64,000 nt of DNA from Alnus glutinosa (lineage: Eukaryota; Streptophyta; Magnoliopsida; Fagales; Betulaceae), in NCBI RefSeq assembly GCF_958979055.1, contig NC_084897.1, forward strand, positions 25,535,128-25,599,127. Reading direction: 5' to 3'. Every line of letters begins with the position of its first letter. Within the stretch, counting starts at the first letter, position 1. Below are positions 22,485 to 34,415 of this stretch, in pieces. The notes beneath the pieces are model-generated. The model did no database searches, was not told where the DNA came from, and worked only from the letters and a program-made list of their open reading frames with translations. A program made the position numbers and the translations under genes.

Positions 22485-23093
22485 TGCTCTGTTTGTTTGG
22501 GCACAAAGTATTTACTAAAAAATATTTTCTTAATTTTTGGGTGTTTGGTACAACCGAAAATTATGGTAAACAAAAATCAATTTCAGTTTGACCGTAAAAG
22601 CTTTTTTAATTTTTTGAAAACGATTTACGGTTTATCGTTTTCTGGATTTAAACACTTCGTTGTTGCACTCATGTTTGTGGGAATCCGCCACCGTCGGGCA
22701 TTGGAGTTTGTTGGTAGCCCGAATCTACCACCGAAGGTCTCCGAATTTTGAGATTCGATTGCTGGAATCCAGCGGCACTGACTGGATTCTGGCGACATCA
22801 CCGGAATCCAGCAACTGCCACCAAAATCTAGCAAGCCAAATATCGGCAAAACAGGTTGAAATCCGGCCGATGCCAGAATCTGGGGTTGTCCGACCACCGT
22901 CGCCGAATTTCGACAGACTAGATTCCGACTAAAGTGGCCGAAATCTAACCAGTATGACTAGAATCTTGTCGGCCAGTGACAGAATCTCGTCACTGGTAGT
23001 TTTTCGCCGTTGATAATTTTTTCGTAAGACAAAATGATTTCTCTAAAAATAATTTAGTATGAAAAATATTTTTACTTCAAAATAAGCGGAGCA
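22485..23093. mobile_element. PIF/Harbinger-like MITE, second copy, TAA duplication
   Basis: It begins TGCTCTGTTTGTTTGG and ends AAATAAGCGGAGCA, with TAA on both sides (22482-22484 and 23094-23096). The ends match the 1185-2034 element. The shorter 609-bp interior also has a GC-richer centre with CCGGAATCCAGC-type motifs. No transposase. Confidence 0.8.
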
Positions 23094-23096
23094 TAA

Positions 23097-23921
23097 TATA
23101 TGCTTAACATGCTTCTATTCGTTAAAAACTCGTGGAACAAACTGATTCACTGGAATTTTGCTTATAGGAATTGTGGACTTGCAAATGTATGATCGTTATC
23201 ACTTCATAATGCATACAAAATTTGATTTCTCCAATAATTTATGAACTTTTATTATTATTAAAAAATAAACAGGTCGAAACTATGTTCATTTTGATGTAAA
23301 ATATTTATAGTTACAAATTATTTTTAAAAAATTACTGATTTTTGTTATTTGGCTGATGTCTTATAAACTCCACAAAGAAACCAACCATTGTACTGTATAA
23401 ACATTAACCTATAAAAAACTTATGGCAAAAATATTCTGTAGACAGCTGAGTAATTTTTAATAATTTAGGGCACGTCTAGTATGCAAAATATTTATTATAT
23501 TTTGGAAATACAAAATTAATACTGAAAATATTTATCATATTCTTTAGTTTGATTATAACATCGTAATAAAACATTAGTTCATTGAATCACATTATAACTG
23601 AATTTTCTAAAACACCTTTGTAATACAATTATACTTTACATTTTTAAAGTTTTTTAAATTTTTTTTTTTTCTGAACATAAATAGTTATGTTATAACTATT
23701 TTTTTAAAACATGACTACCAACAACATAAAACAATTTTAACTTACATTTTTATAGTCTTTTTTTTTTAAAAAAAATAAAAAACAAAAACAGTTATGTTAA
23801 TTTTTGCTTTCAATTCATGCCACACAAAAATACCCAATATAATAATAATAAAAAAAAAATATCAAGCATGAATTCCTATGCTAATAATATCAGTTTCACC
23901 GTGAAAAGCAGCAAGCTGTGC
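23097..23921. other. AT-rich intergenic stretch, nothing recognised
   Basis: About 80% A+T with poly(T) and poly(A) runs and no open frame of note. Confidence 0.5.
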
Positions 23922-24897
23922 TTGAAGATTTTTTTTTATTATTTTTTATTTTATTTTTTTTAACAACAAATAGCGTGTGGTATCATATATTACTCAAGAG
24001 AGCCCTAGGGTAAAGACAAAAATAAGAGGTTCAAGACTCCTATATCCTAAGCTAGATAAATCTGACTTGAAGAGCAACAAAAGCAATACATAACCATTAC
24101 AGGGACAACACTGAGCCATTCTTTATATTTAAGCACAATCAACAAATAAAAGAGGGCAGATCTAACACCTGAGCCAACAAATAGTTAAGTAACATTTAAG
24201 CATCACAGAGACATATTGTGAAAAGACAAGAAAAAACAACAAAAACCCAAAACCGAAGCAAAAAAGGGGACCGGTGTTGGGAGGTGCCGTCGCCGGTGAC
24301 CTCCTCTATAGTAGAAATCTGCCGGAAGACCCCAGAACCACCGAAGAACCACTAGACGTGCCCTGGAAGATAAGCCGTGACCCACACGTGCCGGTTTAGG
24401 GAGTGACCTCCCTGGCACGTGTAGGCCACGCGCTGAGTGTGAAGAACTGGCACGGCCGCTGCTGGAGGTTGCTGGACAGAAAGAAACCGGTGACCACCAT
24501 GGAAAGGCGTGTCTTGGAAAAACCAACTGAAATGAGCATATTTGACTCCAAAGAAATAAACCAAAACAAAGAAAAACCATGTTAGAAACTCTGCTTGAGA
24601 CACTCCAGCAAATCGCTCCCAACCCAAATTCCATGAAGTCCTCTGTCGGAGAACATTAACCACCATCGGATCTAACCCGGGAAATAAAAACTCTACAGCC
24701 CTAAAGGCTGGAAAACACTAAATCTCCATTGAATCTAGCTAGGGAGGAACAAAAAACCTCTCCCACCCTAAAAAGGCAAGGAAGGAAACACCACCCCCCC
24801 CCCCCCCCATCGGAACACCCAGCCGCTGGTTTCTTCTTTTTTTTCTTTAGGGCCGGCTCCTCCTTCATTACTCTCCAAAACTATAGCTGATTGAAGA
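23922..24897 (-). mobile_element. Poly(A) retroposon, minus strand
   Basis: Read on the minus strand, a GC-rich front (24890-24250) is followed by a T-rich 3' region ending in an A-rich tail (about 23930-23960, seen as T-rich on the plus strand). TTGAAGA flanks it at 23922-23928 and 24891-24897, within a longer imperfect match beginning AGCTG on both sides, consistent with an eroded target duplication. A long minus frame (24634-24203) has no recognisable domain. The motif GCGCGTGGC followed by CACG and CAGGGA also occurs in the retroposon at 10749-12322, suggesting one family. A 15-base C run lies at 24794-24808. Confidence 0.6.
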
Positions 24898-25598
24898 ATA
24901 TTGAACTTTATTGTTGTAAATTAAAGTATTTAGGGGTTGCTTTCTTTCTTTCTTTTTTCTTTTATTTTATTTTATTAAAGAAAGGAAAAGAAAAAGAAAA
25001 AGAAGAAACATTGTCAAACGAAGTCATAATATTATTTGTTATCAATAGAAAGAGATTGAAAGAAAAAGTCATAAAGCTAAGGGTTCAAATGACATATGGA
25101 GCCTCAATAAGCATTCCACAAACTATAGGTAGATAATTTGACTGTGAGGGGTAGTCGTCCCTCTTTGCGGTGGGCGTGGTCAAGAGATGACCTGTGACAA
25201 CCCATAACAGGAGAGGCTCTGCTACCCTTATAGGAAAGAGGTGACGGTGACCCCTATGTGAGGAGAGCCTAATCGCAACCCCTCCTTTGTTTTTTTGTAA
25301 TTTTTTAAAAATTTTATTTAGATTTGTAATTTGGATGTATCACATATTTATGGATATAGGTTTAATTCAAATTGGGTTGGTGGAACTTTAATCAATTTGG
25401 TTTAAAAAAATGCAATACTTGATTTGCATGCGGGAGATATATGTTTTTTTTATTTTTTTTATTTTTTGTTTTTTATGTAATTGTAAAGATAAAATTGGAA
25501 TAAATTTTATTAAAAATGCATTTAAATTTCCAATTTTGCCCTTGAAATTAAAAGAAGTCTGCATACAAATAAACGCATATCATTTTTATAAGTTAAGT

Positions 25599-25935
25599 TA
25601 GAGGGAAAATGATCCTCTCCATTTCATTTGAAATGAAGAGGAACTAGTTGATGTTAAAGGAGTATTAGGATCCTGGAGAGTTCAAGGAAACTGGAGAGTA
25701 TCCAGTCCTTTATAATGCAGGGGCATTTTTGTTTAAAAAAAATGTGAAAAGATAAAAATACTCCTGCATTATAAGGGACCGAATACTCTCAAGTTTCCTT
25801 GAACCGAAGAGGATTCGTTTTCGTTAAAGGAGGGACAAAATTGTCCCAATATTAATTTTGAGACAATTTTGCCCCACACTTTTGCTTAACCGATTCCTCT
25901 CCATTATTTTAAACGGAGAAGATCCATTTCCAAGT
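25599..25935. mobile_element. Foldback MITE with about 54-bp inner arms
   Basis: The inner arms 25667-25721 and 25763-25816 are near-perfect inverted copies (GGAGAGTTCAAGGAAACTGG against AGTTTCCTTGAACC) around a 41-bp loop. The outer part carries GATCCTCTCCATTTCATTTG at about 25611 and a partly complementary AACGGAGAAGATCCATTT at about 25912. The CTCCATTTCATTTGAAATG motif also appears in the elements at 34800-35050 and 47690-47915. Confidence 0.6.
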
Positions 25936-26306
25936 TGGAGGAACTTTCACTGTCCCATTTTTATTATCATTAGTGTGTTGATGACGAGATCGGGTCAAAA
26001 CCAGGTCGGTGATGGCCCAGATGTTGGTTTTTCTGTAACATTGGAGTGCCGACTAGGGGCAGACCAAAGCACATAGGAGACGGATTCCCACTACCCTCAC
26101 ACCTCAATTTAATGACCACCTTTTGGTGGTAGTTTATCGCATTAGTGTGTCGAAACTTTTGATCTGCATCTTCAAAAGTATTGTCACTGTGTACTTTTGT
26201 TTTTAAGTTTATTTTCATGTATTTGCTATTCTTTTTATGTCCTTTGGGCCGCCCAGCCTAATTTTAGTATAATGTGCTCTTATTATCTAAAGGAATTTGA
26301 TTTTTA

Positions 26307-26412
26307 TACTACATCATCACAACAACTGTATAACAACTCCTCACATGAGGGTGGGCTCCAGTGTGTGGGGTCCACCCTCATGTGAGGAGTTGTTGTGCAG
26401 TTGTTGTATTGG
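26307..26412. repeat. Perfect long hairpin (short MITE or small-RNA-like fold)
   Basis: The arms pair almost without mismatch: CAACTCCTCACATGAGGGTGG on the left with CCACCCTCATGTGAGGAGTTG on the right, extended outward by CAACAACTG/CAGTTGTTG, around a loop of about 14 bases. It lies about 160 bp upstream of the candidate TATA box of the CCCH gene. Confidence 0.65.
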
Positions 26413-26436
26413 TATTATAAATCTAACATTTTTCTT

Positions 26437-26476
<40 letters not shown>

Positions 26477-26572
26477 CCACGAAACTCTAGAAGCAGCGAA
26501 ACGCCAGCGTATGCAAACCTATCCACAGCGCGTACCCTACGCCAGCGCAGCAAATCACTAATATCCAAACGC

Positions 26573-26582
26573 TATATATATA
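26573..26582 (+). promoter_or_regulatory. Candidate TATA box of the CCCH zinc-finger gene
   Basis: TATATATATA in an otherwise GC-balanced stretch, about 370 bp upstream of the start codon. Downstream the presumed leader carries a (CTT)n tract (about 26751-26778) and three TAGGGTTT telo-box motifs (about 26692, 26808 and 26847), common near plant transcription starts. Confidence 0.5.
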
Positions 26583-26950
26583 GACAGCACTGGTTACAGC
26601 CTCAGATCCACAAAAACGCGCCGTCACTAGGCTCCTGATAGTCATTGAAGGCCAGCATAAAAATCGTATGGTATTGACCCAAGCGAAGTATCTAGGGTTT
26701 CCAAACACGCCTCCTAGTTCTAGAGACGGGTTTTTAGTGTCATTGTGTTCACTCTTCTTCTTCTTCTTCTTCTTCTTCGCAAAGCTCTAAGAAATCGGTT
26801 TTAAGATCTAGGGTTTTCAGATTGGATTTGGGCATTAATAGTTGACTAGGGTTTCGAATCCCTAACCAGATCGTTTATAAATCTGGTTATTGTTGGGTCA
26901 ATTACTGGGATTTAGTGATAATCGAAGCGGAAAAAATCTGAGATTTTAAT

Positions 26951-29900
26951 ATGAAGCGGTCGAGGAAATCGAAGAGGGTTTCTTGGGCTCCTGGAGTTGT
27001 GCTTTGTCAGGTATAACCGCAATTATCTCTGATCGAAGTTTTAATTTATTTTTTTAAATTTTCGTAAATAAATTCAATCAAAGTTTTATACCAAGAATCT
27101 AATCCGATTCAACTATATGTTTAGATGTTGGTTTGATTGGATGCGAGGGGGTTTACAACTGAGAAAACAGTCATTAATCAGATCATTGCAATCCGAATTT
27201 TGTTTTCCTTATAATACTTGATTGGTGTATAATAAGAATCAATTTTTCGAGTATACTATTTTTTTTTTGGGTAGGCTTTTTCATCGGTAATCTGTTAAAC
27301 AAGATTCTAGAAAAATACTTCTAAAAGATGGAATCATAGCAAATCAAAAATTTCAAAATAAAGATTAATACCATTTGAATGCAGAATTATTAGACTTGAG
27401 GTAAAAATCTTATAAAATTTAGAGAGAAAATATTTCTTAAACAGCTTGGTAACAGTGAGAGCTTGTATTGGTAAAAACTATTCAAGTTGTGCCATCAAAA
27501 TATTTAGTTTCCAAATCTAAATTGTTTATTAAGTAATCGTAATTGGATCAGGATCTCTAAATTTATTAGGAGTACTTCAATTTTTAATCATGATTTTTAA
27601 TATAAACCTGGAAGTGGATGTTTCTATTTCACTTCACCTGATCGGTCACACCATCGGTCTGATGGGGGGGGGGGGGGGGGGGGTTATGTGCCTGCATTTG
27701 TGTCATGAATCCAACGAATAAATGTTAGAAGTTAGAAATTATATTTTTATTCTATAATGATGATTTGACAGATTCAATCAATTCTTTGTGAAATTGATTA
27801 AAGGATTGGTGGAAATTGTTACAATAAAAATAGCATCCCTCTTTTGTTGATGATACTGAAAATCGGATTCAATCTTTTGGGATCATTAATTGGCTATTAC
27901 CTATATTCATTGAAATTATCCATAGAAAGTTCCCACCTCACAATTTTTTCATCATCCCCTGAATAGAAATTGTCTATATTCTTATCAAGGGCCTGTTCGT
28001 ACTTGGGACAGTCTTTTCATAAAGAAAGAATTATTAATAAATCGCGACCATCATCTGAAAAGCGGGGTGCTCCACTAATACTTTTAAACTGAGCAAAATA
28101 ACAGTGATGGCTCCCGGATTCATTATAAATCCATGGGTCAAACAGTTATGCGTTTAATTTGAAAGAATCATAAATTATTTTCCCTTTATTTTATTCATAA
28201 AAAAATAAATTTCAAGAATCATTAGTGGATAGGAATTTTCAAAGAGCCCAGATAACTAAAGAATATATATTTTTTTTAATGAGATATGATATTTTGTCAC
28301 TTTAAGACATAACTTTAAACCTTCTTGTCCATGTGATAAGGTGGTTTCATAGTTAGCTTTAGTTTTCTTTTCTTTTTTTTTTTTCTTAAAAAAAAGAGAA
28401 AAAAAAGTAAAAGTAAAAGTTGCCACGTGGACAAAGGTCGTCAGAAGTTGTGTCTGGGGATGTCAATGTATCATATTTCTTTTTTAAAAGAGGTCAAAGG
28501 ATTTTCACACCAGTTAAACAGTTATTGGATCAAGGAGATATAGCTTATCTATTTAAATTCATTATGTGTCACTATTGATGGATTTTTTTTCCCCATTGAG
28601 CAATTATATGTATACCCCCCTTTAATCTGTATTAACTATAATATGGACTTGCCTCCAAAAAGAAAAAGAAAAAGAAAAAGAAAAAACTATAATATGGACT
28701 TTGGTAGTTATTGGTTTTCCATAAGATTACATAATTTTTTGATAAGCCACCACTAGAAATTTCATTTAATTTCAAATCTCTCAGCTACCATGGTATTGAC
28801 TGCACAAAAACATGAATGTTAAAATTTGCATTTGTTGCTTAAGAAAAAAAATTAAAAAAAGAACTACTTTTTCATTTTTTAAAGCAAAAGAAAAAGTAAA
28901 ACAATATACTAAAAAAATGTACCAATATGTTTTTTTATCCATGCAAAACACCATCAACTACAACTGATAGTAAGACTCAACCTGATACATGGAAAATAAA
29001 GTAAATAAATAAAAATAAGACATGAATTGGTTGAACATTAATAACTTAATTTGCTCTTGGCAACAGCTATAACCATATAACCACTTGGAAAACAGTAATT
29101 TTAAGTAAGTGTTAATTCAAATTTGAATTATTGGGCAAGCAACAACCTGTTTATCCCAGAAAAATCATATTGGGAGTGACATTGTATTAAGAATCGTATC
29201 AACTTTCTCTTGATGTTTGAGAACTAAATGGAAAACAATGGTTAGTGAGAGATGGAAGCTCCTTCATCTCCTTCATAATGAATGGTGCATTAAAGGATAT
29301 CCATCTCTTAGATAATTAACTTAAAGACATTTGCAGACATTATGTTTTCAATTGTTTTGCCATGAAATTATGTTGGCACCTTCATTTTGTATGCATAACT
29401 AATGGACATATGGGTTGTTGAATTGTTTAACTGAAGATGTGGAGAGTTTACAATGACTATTGTTACATGTATTTTGAGTTTAATGCTTCTGACTAATCAT
29501 TTTCAGTTTCATCACATGATCATGTATAGCAACAACAGATTGAAGATTTCCAGTTTATGGAATCGTAGGAATTAAAAGGGACTGAAAAGACCATCTTTGG
29601 ATCAGATTGATTGAAAGTCCTGTTCTTGAATGTGAAGTTGTGGTAGATAAAAAATCGATTGTGGCTTTAGAAATAAAACATTGTTAGTAATTTTATCTAA
29701 TGATAAGTGAATCCATATAGAGAGTGAAAATAAAGAAAAGGACAGTAGGTATTTGGCTCCCTATGTTCTATCTAATAGGAAGTTTTAAGATGTAAAGGGA
29801 AGAAGTAGCTCAAGCAGATGATTATGTTGCTAGCGTATTTATAGGCAGACCATTTATCAACTGATTGGAAGTTATGAGGTATATTTTTCGTTAGTTGGCT

Positions 29901-32207
29901 TTTTGACTATGAAGTATCTTACTTTTATTGCCACTTAGGCTCTAGTACTGCTGAAAGTTAAAACTGGATTAGAAATTTTTAGAAACTGACGGTTACCTCG
30001 GTTGTTGATTTTGTCAAGTAGTTGTTGTAAAGCTAGATAGATGCTCTACTGATGTTTGTTGCGTTCCTTTTCTTTTCACTTGGTACTATATTTGTCCATT
30101 TGTCAATCTTTGGTAGAGGATATCCCTGTGACTCCTTGATAATTTGATATATTGACTTGGCAGATTGAGGTGTCTTGAACTGTCTTGCCATGAAACCCTA
30201 CATCTCGTCGAGGAAAAGGGATGATAACTGGGATTAAATAGTGCGGGGATGATTTGTATCTCATGGGACTGGAAATTATGAGGACTCTTTTTGCTGAAGT
30301 CATATGACATTTAATTTTCTATTGTGGTTGTTTTGCTTTGGAACATTCTATACGGGCTAAGGAACTAAATATTCTTTATCTTGACCTTGTTGGTTGTCGC
30401 AGTTTCTTTTGAATTTTTTTTGGAGGAGCCACTCAGCCACCATCTTATTTGTTAATTTAGTATTTATAAGTTGCTGAATGATATTCAGTACTGGTAGCTA
30501 ATTTCTAGTTTTAAATAGGTAAAGCTGTTTTCATCTGAGGATTGTCCTGCCAAAGTTGGCCTGAAATGTGAAGATCATCTTCAAGCAAAGACATCATTGC
30601 ATTCTAATCGTATGGAATCTAATGATTTACCACCTGGGTTTGAACAAGGTTCTTTTGAAAATCATTTGAAGAAAGAGCTTTCCCACGTCGGTCGGATTAA
30701 TTGGAAATGCCCTCCCAAGGTAAGCTTATGTTATGTTTTTGTTTAAAGCATATATCTTGTCCAGTGCCCATGTCATGAGAAAACTTATTGTTTCAAATTT
30801 CAATTTCCTGGTTAATTGCATTAAAGCATGCCTTTTCTTTTACTATGATATGAACAGTTTGTCATTGGTCACAACTGGCAAGTCGTAGCTGGTGAAGAAA
30901 GCACCGAGGTGGAAGCTCAAAAGTTAAGGGAGACGAGAGTGCTTGAAGCCGTTTATCCACGATCTTCGGCCATTCCTCCTAGGTTGATCTTACATCTAAT
31001 CTCTGCAAGTTTATTTTTAACTTTCCTTCCCCTCCCCTCGGGCTCAATTATATATTTTTTAAAAAAATTGTTTCTTTTGAACTTTCTCTTCTATATACCT
31101 GAGACTGATGCCTTTATTCTCTATTCTTTTTCCCTTCCCAGTCCCTCAGTTTCTTTGGACATAGAACGTGAACATTATGATGATAGCCTTACTCCTCTAG
31201 TTCCCGTAACTCCTATTGAAGATGATGAATCTTCAGACATACCATCCGATTTGACAGTACCTGGGAACAATCCTGTTTGCTCACCGCCAGTTGCATTGCC
31301 CCAAGGGCTGGCGGCATCTGGAACTATGAACACTCCAAAATCTTCTACTCCAGCGACACCTACCAATGAAAAACCTGTGCTTGGAAGTTTACCTAGTATG
31401 GGGGCAGATGCTGCCGCTGCTGCTTCTACTGCCTTGGCCGCACTCCTGGAAAGCAGAGAGCATGGAAGCCTGATCGATACCGATTTGCTCATTAATATCC
31501 TTAGCGACCCAAAAATGATCCAGAAATTGATTAATGATCATCAATCACTAGTGAATACAGTGATTGCACCGGCCAATATGGTAAGTGCACCTTCAGGGAC
31601 TGCGTATGAGTCGAAGCTAGTAACTCCAATAATTCATACATCGTCGACCTCAAAACCTGCTATACAAAGCCCTGGTAATGGGAACTTATACCAAGTTCTC
31701 AATGCTGTACGGCCTCAACAACCGGAGACTGGATTGAAGCGGGTAATTCCATCGGTCGCCTTGTCATGCCCGGAACCCAATCTAGTCTTATTGACTAAGC
31801 CGGCAAATGGAAATCTTTATACTGCACCAAATCAGGTGCGAGCAGCTTATACAGCACCAAAATCTACTCCCACTTTCATGGAAGCTCAGGCTGTTAAGGA
31901 TGCCAACTACTATAAGGACCTGATTAGGCAACATGGAGGAGAAAAGCAGGAAACTCAGGAACCTATGATTGCACAGAATGGTAATCACTTCAAAGACTTG
32001 AAACTAGTACAAAATATTAAGCCTGGAGAAGTGAAACCCAAGGGTAAAAAGCGTTGCATGTACTTTAATAGCCCAAAGGGGTGTCGAAACGGCCTCAGTT
32101 GCCCTTATCAGCACGATGTGTCATGTCAGTCTTCCACTGGTAGCATTCTAGAGGTCCCGAGTGCCAAGAGAATGAGATTGGGTGGGGAAATTGCTGGGAG
32201 GATATAG
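26951..32207 (+). CDS. Zinc finger CCCH domain-containing protein (C3H6/C3H30-like), four exons
   Basis: Exons: 26951-27010, 30519-30719, 30858-30982, 31142-32207; all introns GT-AG, total 1452 nt, 483 aa. The first exon encodes MKRSRKSKRVSWAPGVVLCQ, the conserved basic start of the plant C3H6/C3H30 group, and supports this start. The next exons carry SSDC-like acidic residues, a PPGFE motif and NWKCPPKF. The large last exon is Ser/Pro/Thr-rich and probably disordered, with an Ala-rich patch. The single zinc finger is C-x8-C-x5-C-x3-H near the C-terminus (Cys434, Cys443, Cys449, His453), followed by a basic KRMRL segment that may be a nuclear signal. CCCH proteins of this kind bind RNA or act in nuclear regulation; a specific role cannot be read here. 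Intron 1 is 3.5 kb. Intron 3 (159 nt) is stop-free and in frame. Confidence 0.9.
27664..27683 (+). repeat. Poly(G) run in intron 1 of the CCCH gene
   Basis: Twenty consecutive G residues. Able to form G-quadruplex structure on the sense strand and RNA, and prone to length error in sequencing. Confidence 0.8.
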
Positions 32208-32338
32208 CGTAGCCGAGGTTCTTCCACTCAACCACTCAACTTCTTTGGGTTATTTTGCCCGCTTGTTTTCACTCTGTACATACAACTTCGTGGAGAGAGA
32301 GTGAGAGAGAGAGAGAACGCCCCCCTTCCATTTATATT

Positions 32339-32375
<37 letters not shown>

Positions 32376-33476
32376 AAAAGAAAAAGAAAGAGGAGAGAGA
32401 AGAACGAGATAGTTTTTCTTTGACAGGTTGAAATTTCATGAAAAAAAAATTAAGTTTTTCTTTTGTCATCTTTATTTCCGTTTAATTGGACGTTGCTGGA
32501 GGGTGCTACCTGCTACGTAGCGGGCACTGGAATGTATATTTATATATTAAAACGATAAGAACCATTCTAAATGTATTGCGCAAGTAAATCATTCTAAAGC
32601 CTCAGCAGTCTGGCGATAAAGATAACAGTATTGGAAGCCACTTAATAGCAATTGGGATTTTATTTTATTTTATTTTTTAAAAAAATATTAAAGTTTTCCT
32701 GCATATTGGATTGAATCTATTAAACTGGCGTGCGATTAAAATGCATGTGATTCTGACGTTCATATTTAATTACCATATACACTGTTTACAGGCACTTTTT
32801 AAGAATCACATGCATTTTTGGATAATGTAATAAACTGGGTTAGAAAAAAATTCTACAACATTGGAAGAAAAATGTCTTAAAAAAAGAAAAGAAAAAAAAG
32901 GAGCAGATTTAATATCAAAAACCCATTGTCCATTGAGGACTGAGGTATCTGCCAGAATTTATTCTTCTAGATCCCTTAATCTATGATTTTGCATATATGA
33001 GAATGTTGATCGCAATCCAATTTTCTAGCCAAGAAGGGCTTGAATTTCTTAGGGAGATAGCCAAAATCAGAATTTCTCATCGGAAGGTCAAAAGAGTCCA
33101 ATCTTAATTTTGGTAGGAATTAAGCTTAATTTTTAAGCCTACGTATAGTCGTATATTTATATTTTAAGCAGCTGTAATCTTTACAAGAAAAGAAAAGAAA
33201 AAAAGAACCCGACAGAGCAACTACAGTCTAGACGACTACCAACTTCAATTTCGCTTTAAGCACTCAAATGCATGAGCAGTGCTTGGGAGAGGGAAAATTT
33301 CCGGATTTCATCCGGAAATTTGGCCTTGCAGTGGCATATTTGTAATTAATGTATTGAGAATTCGCCGTATTTTACGCTTCCAATCAATTTTAAGCTTTGA
33401 CTATCGTGTAATGATGACTACATTGACTAGGCATTCTTGTACCTGCTAAAATTAGGATTAAAAAAATGAATAAAAA

Positions 33477-33657
33477 TTATTATATACTACATTTTTATTT
33501 TACAATTATTTTATAATGTTGACATTGGCACTTGGCAGCCCAATCATTTGTTGATTTTTTTTCTTTTTTAACAAAAATTGTTTTAATGATTGGTTAAAAC
33601 TGTCAAATCAGCATTGTACGATAATTATAAGATAAAAATGTATAGTTTCTAACATTA
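33477..33657. mobile_element. Foldback MITE, GAGTAATGCTATA family
   Basis: ATATACTACATTTTTATTTT at the left pairs with the right-hand ATAAGATAAAAATGTATAG, and ATAATGTTGACATTGGCA pairs with TGTCAAATCAGCATTGTA, around a T-rich centre. Confidence 0.5.
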
Positions 33658-33689
33658 TCCATAAACAAGTTAATGTGACAGTGTGTATT

Positions 33690-34130
33690 AGTTCTTCGCA
33701 TCAAAAAGTTGATGTGTACTACCCCGCTTAGTGGGATTGGGATGTGGTATGATAAACCACTTAAGTTTGTTTACCAACCAAAAAAAAAAAAAAAAAAATA
33801 GAGCTTAAATATAACAATATATTCATATGAGTAATGTTATACCCCACATTTTAATTCATTTTGCTGATGTGGAACTGCTACTCAACCTTAGATTTTTTTT
33901 TTTTTGATTAGCCCTTCACATCAAAAAGTTGATGTGTACTACCATGTCAGCTTAGTGGGATGGGGATGTGGTATGATGCACCACTTAAGTTTGTTTACCC
34001 TAAAAAATAAAAAAAATAAAATTAGAGCTTAAATATAATAATATATTCATTTGAGTAATGCTATACCCCACATTTTAATTCATTTTGCTGATGAGACACT
34101 GCTACTCAATATTAGATTTTTTTTTTTGGT
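33690..34130. repeat. Two tandem copies of a 220-bp unit containing MITE sequence
   Basis: TCAAAAAGTTGATGTGTACT recurs at 33701 and 33921, exactly 220 bp apart. The rest of the unit matches as well: TTAGTGGGAT...GATGTGGTATGAT, CACTTAAGTTTGTTTACC, AGAGCTTAAATATAA, GAGTAATG(T/C)TATACCCCACATT. Each unit embeds ends of the GAGTAATG MITE family, so the duplication may have arisen from back-to-back MITE insertions followed by unequal exchange. Confidence 0.7.
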
Positions 34131-34310
34131 GACAATAACTAATTCAATAGCTAATTGGCTACTCTATATCAACAAAATAAGATAAAAATGTAATTTTTAA
34201 CATTTCTCTATTTATAAATAAGCTTGTGAGCGTTAGACTCATTTTAAACACTTCTCTATTTATAAATAAGCTAATGCTCATTTTAAAAACACACACACAC
34301 ACACAGTAAC

Positions 34311-34415
34311 TAACATGAAATTAAGAAGCAATACAAAGTTTTTAGCATTGATATACACAGTAATTAACATGAATTTAAGAAGCAATACGAAGTTTTTAGC
34401 ATTGATATCTACTTT
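34311..34415. repeat. Two tandem copies of a 54-bp unit
   Basis: TAACATGAAATTAAGAAGCA at 34311 is repeated with few changes at 34365, followed in both by ATAC(A/G)AAGTTTTTAGCATTGATAT. Confidence 0.75.

Larger units (their letters stand above)
24898..26572. other. Intergenic region upstream of the CCCH gene, with hairpin elements
   Basis: No gene recognised. It contains a (GAAAA)n-rich stretch (24977-25010), the foldback block 25599-25935, the perfect hairpin 26307-26412 and a poly(A) run of about 36 bases ending at 26475. After that run the composition changes abruptly to GC-balanced promoter sequence. Confidence 0.55.

Noticed and set aside
22625..22932. Overlapping 90-codon frames on both strands
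   Set aside because: Both lie inside the GC-rich core of the PIF-like MITE and reflect its repeated CCGGAATCC motif.
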